A DNA stretch of 64,000 bases from Pseudomonadota bacterium (GCA_040384265.1 JAZKJM010000001.1:351975-415974); one strand, 5' to 3'. Positions 24,924-33,788 are shown, numbered from the stretch's first letter. Notes: generated by a model from the letters alone, not told the origin. Program-made: numbers and translations.

Positions 24924-25670
24924 CTATTTCGCGATCCGCAACTGCTGGATCGCCAGCTCGATCTGCCGCTGAAGCTCCTGCGGCGAAGCGGGCAAGGTCT
25001 GTAACATCTGCTGCGATTGCGGCGTGTTACTGCCAGACAAAACCCCAAGCGACTGCTTCGCCTGCGTCAGGTAGGCTTCCGCCAATTGCGGGTCTTGCGA
25101 AACACCCTGCCCGCCTTGTGCATACATACTGCCCAGCGTCAGTTGCGATAAAAGCCCAAACCCGCCCGGTGCCGCCGCACCGCGCTGCAACCATGGCATC
25201 GCCTGCCCAGTGGTGCTGGAATCGTTCATGTAAAGCTTGCCGATGGCAAAACTATCCACCGCCTGTTGGAACTGCTCTTCCACCCGCGCCCCGGTCGAAT
25301 AGCCCGGCCCACGATGCATGAATTTCGCCAACTGGCTCTCAGGGCTTACCATCGATGCAATATTATCCTGAAGCCGAGCGCCCATCCCACTCAATTGCCC
25401 CATCTGCGAATCCCCGCCGAACAGACCCGCGAACCGTTGCATCTGCCCATCCAACGCCTGCCCGACATGGCTCAACGCCTCAATACCCTTGGCAAGCCCC
25501 CCACAAACAGGGTTGGCCACCGGCATATTCATCTTCGCCACCGCCATATAGCACTGGTCGTCAAGGTTCTGCACCCGCACCCACAGCCACGTCCCTGCGC
25601 CACTGAAATAAAGAAGGCCCACGACCAGTAAAATAGCCACCAACCCACCACGCGACGCTGCAAAAACCAT
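24924..25670 (-). CDS. Membrane-anchored protein with Sel1-like repeat region
   Basis: A 248-aa protein with an N-terminal transmembrane anchor (residues about 8-30, GLVAILLVVGLLYFSGAGTWLWV) and a mostly helical exterior. The last third has Sel1/TPR-like spacing: VDSFAIGKLYMNDSSTTGQAMPWLQRGAAAPGGFGLLSQLTLGSMYAQGGQGVSQDPQLAEAYLTQAKQSL. Such repeats mediate protein contacts. It lies between the pilin genes and the RTX gene, on the other strand, and no direct-repeat box points at it. Function unknown. Confidence 0.6.
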   Translation of the reverse strand: MVFAASRGGLVAILLVVGLLYFSGAGTWLWVRVQNLDDQCYMAVAKMNMPVANPVCGGLAKGIEALSHVGQALDGQMQRFAGLFGGDSQMGQLSGMGARLQDNIASMVSPESQLAKFMHRGPGYSTGARVEEQFQQAVDSFAIGKLYMNDSSTTGQAMPWLQRGAAAPGGFGLLSQLTLGSMYAQGGQGVSQDPQLAEAYLTQAKQSLGVLSGSNTPQSQQMLQTLPASPQELQRQIELAIQQLRIAK

Positions 25671-25808
25671 AGGATGCCCTCTTTATGTTCATCTACTATG
25701 CCATAGTGCCCGCCTCTGGCCAATCAATTACCAACCTATGCGATTTTCTGCAATAAAAACCACCGCAAAAAATATTCAATTTAACAATTAATTACAATAA
25801 TTTAAACT

Positions 25809-25853
25809 TGTCACAAAAGCTTCACACATTCCGCCTTGCAGAATTGCTAAAAT
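25809..25853 (+). promoter_or_regulatory. Direct-repeat box plus extended -10 for the RTX gene
   Basis: TGTCACA-AAAG-CTTCACA at 25809-25826, 21 bases, then TGC-TAAAAT with the hexamer at 25848-25853. The box equals that of the 598-aa gene. The leader is about 67 bases and ends in AAAAGGAAC. Confidence 0.75.
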
Positions 25854-25926
25854 TCTAGTAATTAATATATATTAACTAATAATAACGCCAACCTATTCAC
25901 GGCAGCAAAATAAAAGGAACAAGCTC

Positions 25927-27804
25927 ATGGCCATCATTAATAACACCAATAAGCTCAGCTACTCGGCAACGACCCCGGCAGAAGTCATCCTGCCCCTGCC
26001 GACAGAGCCGACCAGCGGCTATGCCGTGATTAATGGCACCACCGCGGCAGAAAGCATCTACATCACCCCCGCCAGCACCCTTGTGCACGCCAACGGCGGC
26101 AACGACACCGTCTACGGCAACATCGGCAACGACTACATCGCCCTTGGCGCCACCGGCAACGGCACCATCTACGCCTGGAGCGGTAACGACACCGTCAGCG
26201 GCAATGTCGGCAACGACCTCATCGCCGGCGACGCCGGGAATGACGTGATCTACAGCAACGCTGGCAACGACACCGTCTTTGGCGGCATCGGCGTGGATTA
26301 CATCGTCGCAGGCGCCGGCAACGATATCGTCAGCGGCGACGAAGGCAACGACACCCTCTTCGGCCAGGACGGCAACGACAGCATCTACGGCGTCACCGGC
26401 AACGACCTCATCTACGGCGGCGCAGGCGTCAACCTGATCTATGGTGGCGACGACAACGACACCATCATCGCTGGCAACGCAGGCGACTTCATCAGCGGTG
26501 ATCTCGGCAACGACATCATCTATGGCGGCACCGGCAACGACGGCATCTACGGCGGCAGCGGCGACGATGTGATCATCGGCAATGGCGGCAACGACATCAT
26601 CGGCGGCGACGCCGGTAACGACGACATCTACGGCGGCGCCGGCAACGACGCCGTCTATGGCGGCGAAGGCCGCGATGTGATCCGCGGCTACGGCGGCTTC
26701 GATGCGCTTTACGGCGGCGCTGGTAACGATATCATCAGCGGCGGCCAGGTATCGAGCGTGCTCAACGGCGGCACCGGCGACGATATTATCTACGGCGGTA
26801 ACGGCTGGAACGTGCTGATCGGCGACACCGGCAACGACATCATCCGCGCGGGTAGCGGTAACGACACCATCTACGGCGATGCGGGCGACGATAAACTCTA
26901 TGGCGGCGCTGGCGACGACACCATCTTCGGCGGCGAACTCAACAGCTCGATCGCCGGCAACGACAGCATCTATGGCGGCGCAGGCAACGATCACCTCGTC
27001 GGTGACTGGCATAACGACAATATGTATGGCGGTGCTGGCAACGACACGATGTACGGCGAGGAAGACCTCGACCTGATCTACGGCGGCGCCGGCGACGATG
27101 ACCTCTATGCCGGCGACAGCGCCGACACCGTCTACGGCGGCAGCGGCAACGACCTCGTCCACGGCGAGCAAGGCACCGATCTGATCTACGGCGGCAGCGG
27201 CTGTGAGACCATCTATGCCGGTGATGAAAACGACACCGTCTACGGTGGCAGCGAGGGCGACACCGTCTTTGGCGATAACCAGAACGATCGGATCTACGGC
27301 GGCACCGGCGACGACTTCCTCTACGGTGGTAACGGTGAAGACCGTATCCTTGGCGACGCTGGTGACGATTGCATCCACGGTGATGGCAACAAAGACATTG
27401 CCTACGGTGGCGCAGGCAACGACTTCCTTTACGGCGAAGATGGCAACGACATCCTCATCGGTGACGATGGCAGCGATACCATCCGCGGCGGTGCCGATAA
27501 TGACTATCTCACCGGCGGCGCAGGCACCGATTATTTCGTCTTCACCAACACCGCTGCCACCCTTGGCTCGGCCACGGATATCGTCTTCGGTAACGACATC
27601 ATCACCGATTTCCATATCGGCGAAGATCGTATCGCTTTCGAAGGCGGCACTTCTGGTGCGCTCGCCTACTGGACAGACATCACCGCACACCTGAGCGATA
27701 ATGCGCAGGGCAATGCGGTGATTACCTTCAACGACCATACCTCGGTCACCCTGGTCGGCATCCATGCCAACCAGCTCAGCGTGAGCGACTTCATGGTCAG
27801 CTAA
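25927..27804 (+). CDS. RTX-type calcium-binding repeat protein, probably type I secreted
   Basis: A 625-aa protein built almost wholly of glycine/aspartate nonapeptides of the GGxGNDxIY type from about residue 55 to 530, which form a calcium-filled parallel beta roll outside the cell. No enzymatic domain precedes them; only about 35 residues lie at the N-terminus. The C-terminus (GTDYFVFTNTAATLGSATDIVFGNDIITDFHIGEDRIAFEG ... LVGIHANQLSVSDFMVS) matches the uncleaved secretion region of RTX proteins, which uses an ABC/MFP/TolC exporter. No exporter genes lie here. The promoter box places it with the unknown accessory genes. It may serve as a surface layer, adhesin or matrix component. Confidence 0.88.
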   Translation: MAIINNTNKLSYSATTPAEVILPLPTEPTSGYAVINGTTAAESIYITPASTLVHANGGNDTVYGNIGNDYIALGATGNGTIYAWSGNDTVSGNVGNDLIAGDAGNDVIYSNAGNDTVFGGIGVDYIVAGAGNDIVSGDEGNDTLFGQDGNDSIYGVTGNDLIYGGAGVNLIYGGDDNDTIIAGNAGDFISGDLGNDIIYGGTGNDGIYGGSGDDVIIGNGGNDIIGGDAGNDDIYGGAGNDAVYGGEGRDVIRGYGGFDALYGGAGNDIISGGQVSSVLNGGTGDDIIYGGNGWNVLIGDTGNDIIRAGSGNDTIYGDAGDDKLYGGAGDDTIFGGELNSSIAGNDSIYGGAGNDHLVGDWHNDNMYGGAGNDTMYGEEDLDLIYGGAGDDDLYAGDSADTVYGGSGNDLVHGEQGTDLIYGGSGCETIYAGDENDTVYGGSEGDTVFGDNQNDRIYGGTGDDFLYGGNGEDRILGDAGDDCIHGDGNKDIAYGGAGNDFLYGEDGNDILIGDDGSDTIRGGADNDYLTGGAGTDYFVFTNTAATLGSATDIVFGNDIITDFHIGEDRIAFEGGTSGALAYWTDITAHLSDNAQGNAVITFNDHTSVTLVGIHANQLSVSDFMVS

Positions 27805-27830
27805 TTACCTTAACTACACTCCATACGAAA

Positions 27831-27862
27831 GAACCCCCGGGATTCACTGCCCGGGGGTTTTT
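27831..27862 (+). terminator. Intrinsic terminator of the RTX gene
   Basis: AACCCCCGGG / CCCGGGGGTT with a short loop followed by TTTTT; 27 bases after the stop codon. Confidence 0.9.
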
Positions 27863-27955
27863 CGTTTCTGGGGCAAACGGCAGATAGGATTGCTTTCGTC
27901 CAACCACCTGCTATAGCCCTTGGTACCCCCCATCCCTTGCCGATCGGAATCGCCC

Positions 27956-29347
27956 ATGCTCATCACGCAAAAACTCATCATCGGCAAAGAAGAATGGTGC
28001 GCCCTGCCGGAGCTGCACCTGCCCGCCGTCAAAGCCCGCATCGATTCGGGCGCACGCACCAGCGCGCTGCATGCGGAGAATATCCATATCTACACCTCGC
28101 GCGGCGAAAAATGGGTGCGGTTCGACATTAACCCCATCCAGAAAGACCGCAAAATCACCGTCCAGTGCCGCGCCCCGCTGGTCGATGAGCGCGACGTCAA
28201 ATCCTCCTCCGGCCACACCGAGCGCCGCGCCGTAATCGAGACCTCGGTGCGCATCGGCACCGTCGTCCAGACCATCCAGCTCACCCTCACCAACCGCGAC
28301 GCGCTGGGCTACCGCATGCTGCTTGGCCGCGAAGCGATGCAGGGCCGCATGCTGATCGACCCGGAAAAATCCTTCACCCAGGGCATGCTATCAGATATCG
28401 AAGCCCGCCATTTCTACCGCGAGGATATCGCCACCGAAAATGGCGGCCTGCGCATCGCCGTGCTCGCCTCCGACCGCGAGCTGTATTCCAACAAACGCAT
28501 CATGGATGCCGGGCGCGAGCGCGGCCACACCATGCGTTTCATCAACATCCAGCATTGCTACATGAACGTCAGCATGGATGATCCCGAAATCCATTACCGC
28601 GGCGGCGAAATCCTCAGCCAGTTCGATGCCGTGATCCCGCGCATCCGCCCGGCCATCACCTTCTATGGCTGCGCTGTGCTGCGCCAGTTCGAGATCAGCA
28701 ACGCCTATTGCCTCAACGGCGCCGTCGGCATCACCCGCAGCCGCGACAAGCTGCGCACGCTGCAAATGCTCGCCCAGAAATCCATCCCCATGCCCGTCAC
28801 CTCCTTCGCCCATTCGCCGCAGGAAACATCGGAGCTTATTAAAATGGTCGGCGGCGCGCCGGTCGTCGTTAAACTGCTCGAAGGCACGCAAGGGGTCGGC
28901 GTCGTTCTTGCCGAAACCACCAACGCCGCCGAATCGCTTATCAACGCCTTCAAATCCCTGAAAGCCAACATCCTCGTTCAGGAATTCGTCAAGGAAGCCG
29001 ATGGCAAAGATATCCGCTGTTTCGTGATCGACGATAAGGTCGTCGCCTCCATGCAGCGCATCGCGCCGGTGGGTGATTTCCGCGCCAACATCCATCGCGG
29101 CGGTGCGGCAACCGAAGTGAAAATCACCGCCGAGGAACGCAAGATCGCCATCCAGTCCGCCAAAATCGTGGGCCTCAAAGTGGCGGGGGTCGATATCATT
29201 CGCTCCGCCTCCGGCCCCAAAGTGCTCGAAATCAACTCCTCCCCCGGCCTTGAGGGCATCGAATCCACCACCGGCGAAGACATCGCGGGCATGATGATCC
29301 AGTGCATCGAGCGCGCCGTCGCCAAAAAGAAGGAAAAAGCGGAGTAA
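27956..29347 (+). CDS. Fusion of RimB-like aspartic protease domain and RimK-type glutamate ligase
   Basis: The ATG at 27956 ([14 protein letters not shown]) is preferred to an upstream TTG; 463 aa. Residues about 5-145 match the retropepsin-like ATP-dependent zinc protease/RimB family ([22 protein letters not shown] ... [13 protein letters not shown] ... [19 protein letters not shown]). Residues about 160-460 are a RimK ATP-grasp ligase ([115 protein letters not shown]). RimK adds glutamates to ribosomal protein S6 and RimB trims them. Having both in one chain suggests a self-contained modify/trim enzyme, though the substrate here is not shown. Confidence 0.85.
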   Translation: MLITQKLIIGKEEWCALPELHLPAVKARIDSGARTSALHAENIHIYTSRGEKWVRFDINPIQKDRKITVQCRAPLVDERDVKSSSGHTERRAVIETSVRIGTVVQTIQLTLTNRDALGYRMLLGREAMQGRMLIDPEKSFTQGMLSDIEARHFYREDIATENGGLRIAVLASDRELYSNKRIMDAGRERGHTMRFINIQHCYMNVSMDDPEIHYRGGEILSQFDAVIPRIRPAITFYGCAVLRQFEISNAYCLNGAVGITRSRDKLRTLQMLAQKSIPMPVTSFAHSPQETSELIKMVGGAPVVVKLLEGTQGVGVVLAETTNAAESLINAFKSLKANILVQEFVKEADGKDIRCFVIDDKVVASMQRIAPVGDFRANIHRGGAATEVKITAEERKIAIQSAKIVGLKVAGVDIIRSASGPKVLEINSSPGLEGIESTTGEDIAGMMIQCIERAVAKKKEKAE

Positions 29348-29348
29348 T

Positions 29349-29392
29349 CTTCACAGAACTGTCATACACGCCGCCGCCCGAACCGCTAAACT
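29349..29392 (+). promoter_or_regulatory. Direct-repeat box plus -10 for the 326-aa gene
   Basis: CTTCACA-GAAC-TGTCATA at 29349-29366, 20 bases, then TAAACT at 29387-29392. The half-site order is swapped relative to most boxes. The ATG at 29399 is seven bases past the -10, predicting a leaderless message. Confidence 0.6.
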
Positions 29393-29398
29393 AAGGGC

Positions 29399-30379
29399 AT
29401 GGAACAAGACCCCCGCATTACCCCGCCCGAACCGCCCAAGCGGCCCAGTCTCTTCGGCGAAAGCACTCCTGACGCCATAGTAAGATCGGTCGGTATTTCC
29501 CTGCTGGTAGATGGCGTACTTGCCATCTTCCACAAGAGTTTCAATGCCGTTCAAATAGCTAAAAATGCGGCCTTTTTCGGTGCTATCGGCGCTGGCCTGC
29601 ACCTGTTGTTCCGCAAACCTGCCGCAGCACAACCACCCGTCCCGCCGCATATGCCGCCACCGGCGGCCCCACCGCCCGCATTCCCCCAACATCTCGCCCT
29701 CGCCAACGTGCCGCAAATCCTCGATCTGCTCGTGGCGCAAGGCAGCCTCACCGCGCCCCAACAGGCGCAGGTGCTCGGTGAAATCAAAACCGGCCGCACG
29801 GGTTTTGCCGGTGAAATCGCCATTGCCGATGGCTTCATCACCCGCGACATCCTCGATGCGGCCCTGCTCACGCAAGCCGCCCTCAAAACCGAAGCCGCCG
29901 TTGCCGACATCACCACCATCATCAACCTGCAGCCAGGCACACTCATCGCCGTGCCCGCATGGCTGCGCGCCAACTGGGGCAATAACGGCGTCAACCCCGC
30001 CGCCAGCAGCCCCTCCCGGGCGGATGGCGCCGCTGCCGCCGCCAACATCGCCCAGAACCTCGTCATGATCGCCGCCAGCACGCCCGATAAAACCGCGCTA
30101 CCGGGCCTCCAGCAAGGCATCGTCGCCGCCGCCAACCTTGCCCGCGGCATCGCCAATGGCAACTCCGCGCAAGTACCCCTCGCCAAAATGGCCGCAACCT
30201 GGCGCCAAACCATGAACACCGCGCTGATGCAGGTGCAAACCCTCCCCAACCGCCCGCTCGACAGCAACGGCCAACCGATCGATATCACCAGCTTCATCAG
30301 CGCCCGCAACGCCGAAATCACCACCGCCGTCGTCCAAACCCTGCAAGCCCCACCACCGGGCAAAGGCGCCGGGCGTTAA
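29399..30379 (+). CDS. Unknown 326-aa protein, box-regulon member
   Basis: No family recognised. Residues about 27-45 and 52-72 are hydrophobic (IVRSVGISLLVDGVLAIFHKSF and AAFFGAIGAGLHLLFRKP), followed by a Pro/Ala linker. A helical domain (LANVPQILDLLVAQGSLTAPQQAQVLGEIKTGRTGFAGEIAIADGFITRDILDAALLTQAAL) resembles the small N-terminal MshEN/GspE-like fold, where bacteria often have paired LxxxG..LT..Q...AL elements; this likeness is tentative. The C-terminal half is Ala-rich. No signal peptide. Confidence 0.65.
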   Translation: MEQDPRITPPEPPKRPSLFGESTPDAIVRSVGISLLVDGVLAIFHKSFNAVQIAKNAAFFGAIGAGLHLLFRKPAAAQPPVPPHMPPPAAPPPAFPQHLALANVPQILDLLVAQGSLTAPQQAQVLGEIKTGRTGFAGEIAIADGFITRDILDAALLTQAALKTEAAVADITTIINLQPGTLIAVPAWLRANWGNNGVNPAASSPSRADGAAAAANIAQNLVMIAASTPDKTALPGLQQGIVAAANLARGIANGNSAQVPLAKMAATWRQTMNTALMQVQTLPNRPLDSNGQPIDITSFISARNAEITTAVVQTLQAPPPGKGAGR

Positions 30380-30412
30380 GCCTGCCCCATTATTCATCGA
30401 ACATCCCCCTCC

Positions 30413-30580
30413 TGTCACCCCGTCGCATGACGGGGTCCATCTGTACCCTCTCCATTGTCATCCTGAGGTTGGCTTCGCCTCTCTTCGCTTCGCTACGAGT
30501 GTCTCAGGATCCATCGCGCGTATGCGCCAGCAATAACTACCAGTGGTGAAGCGGGACCCCGGCGTAAAGCCGGGGTGACA
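30413..30580. repeat. Cluster of REP-like palindromes
   Basis: Three units: a GTCACCCCGTC/GACGGGGTCC hairpin (30414-30438), a larger GTCATCCTGAG/CTCAGGATCC arm pair (30457-30512) and a GGGACCCCGGC/GCCGGGGTGAC hairpin (30553-30579). They share the GTCAYCC/GGRTCC ends with the element at 19497. The remaining DNA up to 30714 holds nothing else I can identify. Confidence 0.6.
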
Positions 30581-30714
30581 GTGGAGGAAAACAATGGGGA
30601 AAGGGTATACGCGATGGATGCCAGCCTGCACTGACATGACCATTTGAGGCATCATCAAAAAACCGCCCTAATAAATAACGCATGTGAAACTCATGCGCGC
30701 CCACGCTTTACGGT

Positions 30715-30742
30715 TTGCACCGCGCTCGTATCGCGCTATGGT
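30715..30742 (+). promoter_or_regulatory. Sigma-70-like promoter for the OmpA-family gene
   Basis: TTGCAC, 16 bases, TATGGT, about 35 bases before the ATG at 30777, with AAGGAG at the ribosome site. No direct-repeat box is present here. Confidence 0.5.
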
Positions 30743-30776
30743 GCCCGCCTGATTCAACCTTTCCAAGGAGTTACCC

Positions 30777-31391
30777 ATGCGCCTTTCTACCCTCGCCGCT
30801 GCCGGCCTGCTCGCCCTCAGCCTCGCCGCCCCCGCCGTCGCCGCATCGCTGGATGACGCCGCCTACGACAAAAATAACAGCCCCGTGATCGACACGCGCG
30901 GCAATTGCGTCCGCACCATCTGGCAGGATAAAAACGATCCGTGCGCTCCCCCAGCACCAAAACCTGTCGCCGTCGCAGCTCCCCGCCCGGCCCCAGTCGT
31001 GGTCGCCCCTGTTCCCGTCATCTCGACCGAACAGCGCACCATCTATTTCGAGTTCAACAAAGCCGGGCTGACCGCTGAGTCGACCGCGAAGCTGGATCAA
31101 TTGGCCACCGTCATCAACGATTCCACCGCCATTACCAACGTCACCATCCATGGCTACACCGACCAGATCGGCACCGCGTCATATAACGACGCGCTGGCCA
31201 CCAAGCGTTCGCTTGCTGTCAAATCCTACCTCGACAGCAAATCGCGCCTGAAAGCCGATAACGGCGACATCCGCGGCCTGGGCAAATCCGCTCCGGAAGC
31301 CGCTTGCTCCGCCATCAAAAAGCGCGCCGACAAAATCAGCTGCATGGCCAAAGAGCGCCGCGTAGAAGTCGAGTTCAACGCACAGAAATAG
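30777..31391 (+). CDS. OmpA-family peptidoglycan-associated protein
   Basis: A 204-aa protein with a signal peptide (MRLSTLAAAGLLALSLAAPAVAA), a Pro/Val/Ala linker and a C-terminal OmpA domain from about residue 83. Motifs IYFEFNKAGLTAESTAKLDQLATVI, VTIHGYTDQIGTASYNDALATKRSLAVKSYL and ERRVEVEFNAQ are typical. In this family the Asp and Arg of the NxxLSxxRA-like helix bind diaminopimelate; here the sequence is NDALATKRSLA, an acceptable variant. It anchors the outer membrane or a periplasmic complex to peptidoglycan. Confidence 0.88.
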   Translation: MRLSTLAAAGLLALSLAAPAVAASLDDAAYDKNNSPVIDTRGNCVRTIWQDKNDPCAPPAPKPVAVAAPRPAPVVVAPVPVISTEQRTIYFEFNKAGLTAESTAKLDQLATVINDSTAITNVTIHGYTDQIGTASYNDALATKRSLAVKSYLDSKSRLKADNGDIRGLGKSAPEAACSAIKKRADKISCMAKERRVEVEFNAQK

Positions 31392-31418
31392 TGCTGCGCA
31401 TAGCATTCACTAAAAACG

Positions 31419-31448
31419 AAAAGGGCACCCGGTGGGTGCCCTTTTTTT
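31419..31448 (+). terminator. Intrinsic terminator of the OmpA-family gene
   Basis: AAAAGGGCACCC / GGGTGCCCTTTT with a two-base loop region and a run of seven T; 28 bases after the stop. Confidence 0.9.
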
Positions 31449-31469
31449 ATGCGCTATATCGCAATCAAT

Positions 31470-32840
31470 CTAGGAAACTGCCGTCTCCGCCTGCCGCTCC
31501 GGCATCGCCCGCTGCAAATTGGTTGCCTGAGAGACCGTGGTCGCAGGCGCTGCTAGCAGCAGCACATCATCCGCATCGACCCGCTCGCCGCCATGCTTGC
31601 CTGCCGCATCGCGATGATGCGCCTTGCGGGCAGCTTTTGCTTCCTTCCCTTTAAGGGCAGCCTCTGCGCGCGCTTCCTGATGGTCGATAACGACGCCATC
31701 TTTTTTCTCCGCACCGCCGATAAAGTAAGAGATCGTATTGGAGAGCTGGAACAACCCCTGCCCACCGGTATAGTAGTGCGCTTGCGGGTCATTCTTTTCA
31801 TACCGGCTGCTGATGCTTTTTGGCAGAAAAATCATCCGCAACCACTGAATGCCACCCCAGCGTTCCCACCCCTGGTCGCTGCCGACGGAAAACAGAAGGT
31901 TCGTCGCAGCAGTGGCCGTAATTAATCCGCCCATACTATGGGCGGTGTTCTTCACATATTTGAGATTGCTGGCCGCTTGCCCGAGTGCTTTGTCCTGCAT
32001 CCCAATATTGCGAAACCCGCTCAGGAACGAACACACACCGGTGACAAACATCCCAAGCCCGGTAAACTGGCGCCTGTATTTACTAATTTCATCCATTCCA
32101 TCATCGTGCTTGGCACCAAACAGCTTACGAACCGCCGCCACCGGAGCCGCCACCGGGAACGTAACCGCCTCGGTAAGCGTCGTACCAATATAGCGCAATG
32201 GCTGCGTGTGCCACATCACCGTGCGCCGCTCCAGATCCGCCTCTTTATCCTTTGAATCGGGCAACAGCATGGCCACCGTCATCGAAACAAGGCCAAAGAA
32301 GGTAGAGCGCGCTTGCCAGCGATTCACCAGGCGCTTGCCACCCACAGAGTCCAGCTTCGTTGCGACATCCAGATTGGTGAAGCTCTTAACCGTGTCCTTG
32401 TAGAACTTGGGTGTCAGCAAGTCCTTTGGTTTTAAGTTAAAAGCAGCATTCTCAAAAACGGATTTAAAGATGCGTTTGGGTGGCTCGACAAGATAATCGA
32501 TGGCTTTCAGCGGGCGATCATTCGGCAGTAACAACGTATTGTTCGCCTTGAACATCGAGAATTCACCTGCCACCTGCATAAAGGCGACAAGTTGTGAGGA
32601 TCTGTTCGCCCCCCAATCCGGCACAGCCTCAATCGCCCGCTTACGGCCCCGGCGACCAACATCGCGTACCGAATGAATGAGGTTCGATAGCGGCCCCGGT
32701 AGGGCAACACCAAACCAGCGCACTGGCTCGCGTGCCTGCGTCTGTTGGGTGTTTTGATCCGCCGTCGCGTCCACAGCCTTCGGCTCAGGCAATGCTACCT
32801 GTTGGTTCTCCGGCATGTCAGTCTGTAAATTCATAGACAT
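31470..32840 (-). CDS. Unknown 456-aa protein, box-regulon member next to the two-component system
   Basis: No family recognised. The N-terminus is polar and Gln/Thr-rich (about 40 residues); hydrophobic segments lie near residues 175-190 (FFGLVSMTVAMLLP), 258-275 (GLGMFVTGVCSFLSGF) and 300-318 (MGGLITATAATNLLFSVG). The tail is charged (EARAEAALKGKEAKAARKAHHRDAAGKHGGERVDADD). ATG 32840 has AGGA five bases upstream, but the nearest box would place the transcript start near 32823, which would favour the Met at 32816. A weaker second box further upstream could resolve this. No signal peptide. Confidence 0.65.
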   Translation of the reverse strand: MSMNLQTDMPENQQVALPEPKAVDATADQNTQQTQAREPVRWFGVALPGPLSNLIHSVRDVGRRGRKRAIEAVPDWGANRSSQLVAFMQVAGEFSMFKANNTLLLPNDRPLKAIDYLVEPPKRIFKSVFENAAFNLKPKDLLTPKFYKDTVKSFTNLDVATKLDSVGGKRLVNRWQARSTFFGLVSMTVAMLLPDSKDKEADLERRTVMWHTQPLRYIGTTLTEAVTFPVAAPVAAVRKLFGAKHDDGMDEISKYRRQFTGLGMFVTGVCSFLSGFRNIGMQDKALGQAASNLKYVKNTAHSMGGLITATAATNLLFSVGSDQGWERWGGIQWLRMIFLPKSISSRYEKNDPQAHYYTGGQGLFQLSNTISYFIGGAEKKDGVVIDHQEARAEAALKGKEAKAARKAHHRDAAGKHGGERVDADDVLLLAAPATTVSQATNLQRAMPERQAETAVS

Positions 32841-32875
32841 TCATCCTGCCAGAACATTGTGACAACCATGTGACA
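32830..32875 (-). promoter_or_regulatory. Direct-repeat box (perfect half-sites) for the 456-aa gene
   Basis: Minus strand: TGTCACA-TGGT-TGTCACA (32875-32858), 22 bases, then TATGAA (32835-32830). A weaker box, CTTCATC-AAAC-CGTCACA, lies at 32968-32951 in the same orientation. Confidence 0.6.
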
Positions 32876-33038
32876 AAACCCCAAAATAACGTCAGTTTTT
32901 CAACTTTTTTAACGTTCGCCACCCCTCTATGCGATGCCCCGGCGCTTGTGTGTGACGGTTTGATGAAGATGTAGGCCTTACCAATAATTTAGACAGCATA
33001 TGTTGTAGGTTTCAGTGGGGTGTGCTTAACCTCTCACC

Positions 33039-33758
33039 ATGAGCACCCAGCCAGCAGCCAGCCCCATGCGCATCCTCGTCGTCGAGGACGATGCGGAGGT
33101 GAACCACTACATTACCAAATCCCTGCGCGAGCAAGGCCACACGGTCGATGCCGCCGTCGATGGAAGAACAGGCCTCACCCTCGCCACCGACAATAGCTAT
33201 GACGTGCTGCTGCTCGACCGCATGCTGCCCGCGCTCGATGGGCTGACCCTGCTGAAAACCCTGCGTGCCGCGGGCAATGCCACCCCCGCCCTCATCCTCA
33301 GCGCGCTGGGCGATGTGGATGACCGCGTCGAAGGCCTCAAATCCGGCGGCGACGACTACCTCGTCAAACCCTTCGCCTTCATCGAACTGATGGCCCGGCT
33401 CGAAGTGATCGCCCGCCGCGGCCAACCCACCAACCACAGCGAAATCGTGCTCCAAAGCAACGGCATCACGGTCGATCTGCTCTCGCGCAAAGTCACCCGC
33501 GATGGCGAGACCATCCTGCTGCAAGCCCGCGAGTTCCGCCTGCTGGAGTTCCTGCTGCGCCACAAAAACAAGGTCGTCACCCGCGCCATGCTGCTTGAAC
33601 ATGTGTGGGAATACCATTTCGACCCCCAAACCAACGTGATCGACGTCCATATCTCGCGCCTGCGCCAGAAAATCGACCGCGACCCGGCCCATTCCCTCAT
33701 CACCACCATTCGCGGCGAGGGCTACACCATCGCCGATGACAAACCGGCCGCGGCCTAA
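33039..33758 (+). CDS. OmpR/PhoB-family response regulator
   Basis: A 239-aa protein: receiver domain at about residues 10-125 with the acidic pair in VVEDDAE, phosphoacceptor Asp60 in LLLDRMLP, Ser88 and Lys110 in YLVKPFAF; winged-helix DNA-binding domain at about 140-235 (LQAREFRLLEFLLRHKNKVVTRAMLLEHVWEYHFDPQTNVIDVHISRLRQKID ... IRGEGYTI). It belongs to the CusR/QseB-like branch. ATG 33066 is an alternative start. The kinase gene follows after 30 bases. As an OmpR-type regulator it binds tandem direct repeats at 11-bp spacing, the geometry of the box found in front of eight genes here. That link is inferred. Confidence 0.9.
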   Translation: MSTQPAASPMRILVVEDDAEVNHYITKSLREQGHTVDAAVDGRTGLTLATDNSYDVLLLDRMLPALDGLTLLKTLRAAGNATPALILSALGDVDDRVEGLKSGGDDYLVKPFAFIELMARLEVIARRGQPTNHSEIVLQSNGITVDLLSRKVTRDGETILLQAREFRLLEFLLRHKNKVVTRAMLLEHVWEYHFDPQTNVIDVHISRLRQKIDRDPAHSLITTIRGEGYTIADDKPAAA

Positions 33759-33788
33759 CCAGCCGCGCCACCCCCCTATGGAATCGGC

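Noticed and set aside
25897..27765. 622-codon minus-strand frame over the RTX gene
   Set aside because: Val/Ala/Asp repeats arise from the antisense of the RTX nonapeptides.
6557..32875. Reading the direct-repeat boxes as canonical PHO boxes
   Set aside because: The second half-site is usually CTTCACA rather than CTGTCAY, and the gap to the -10 is 20-22 bases, while E. coli PHO boxes lie about 10-11 bases away. PhoB control is possible but not shown.
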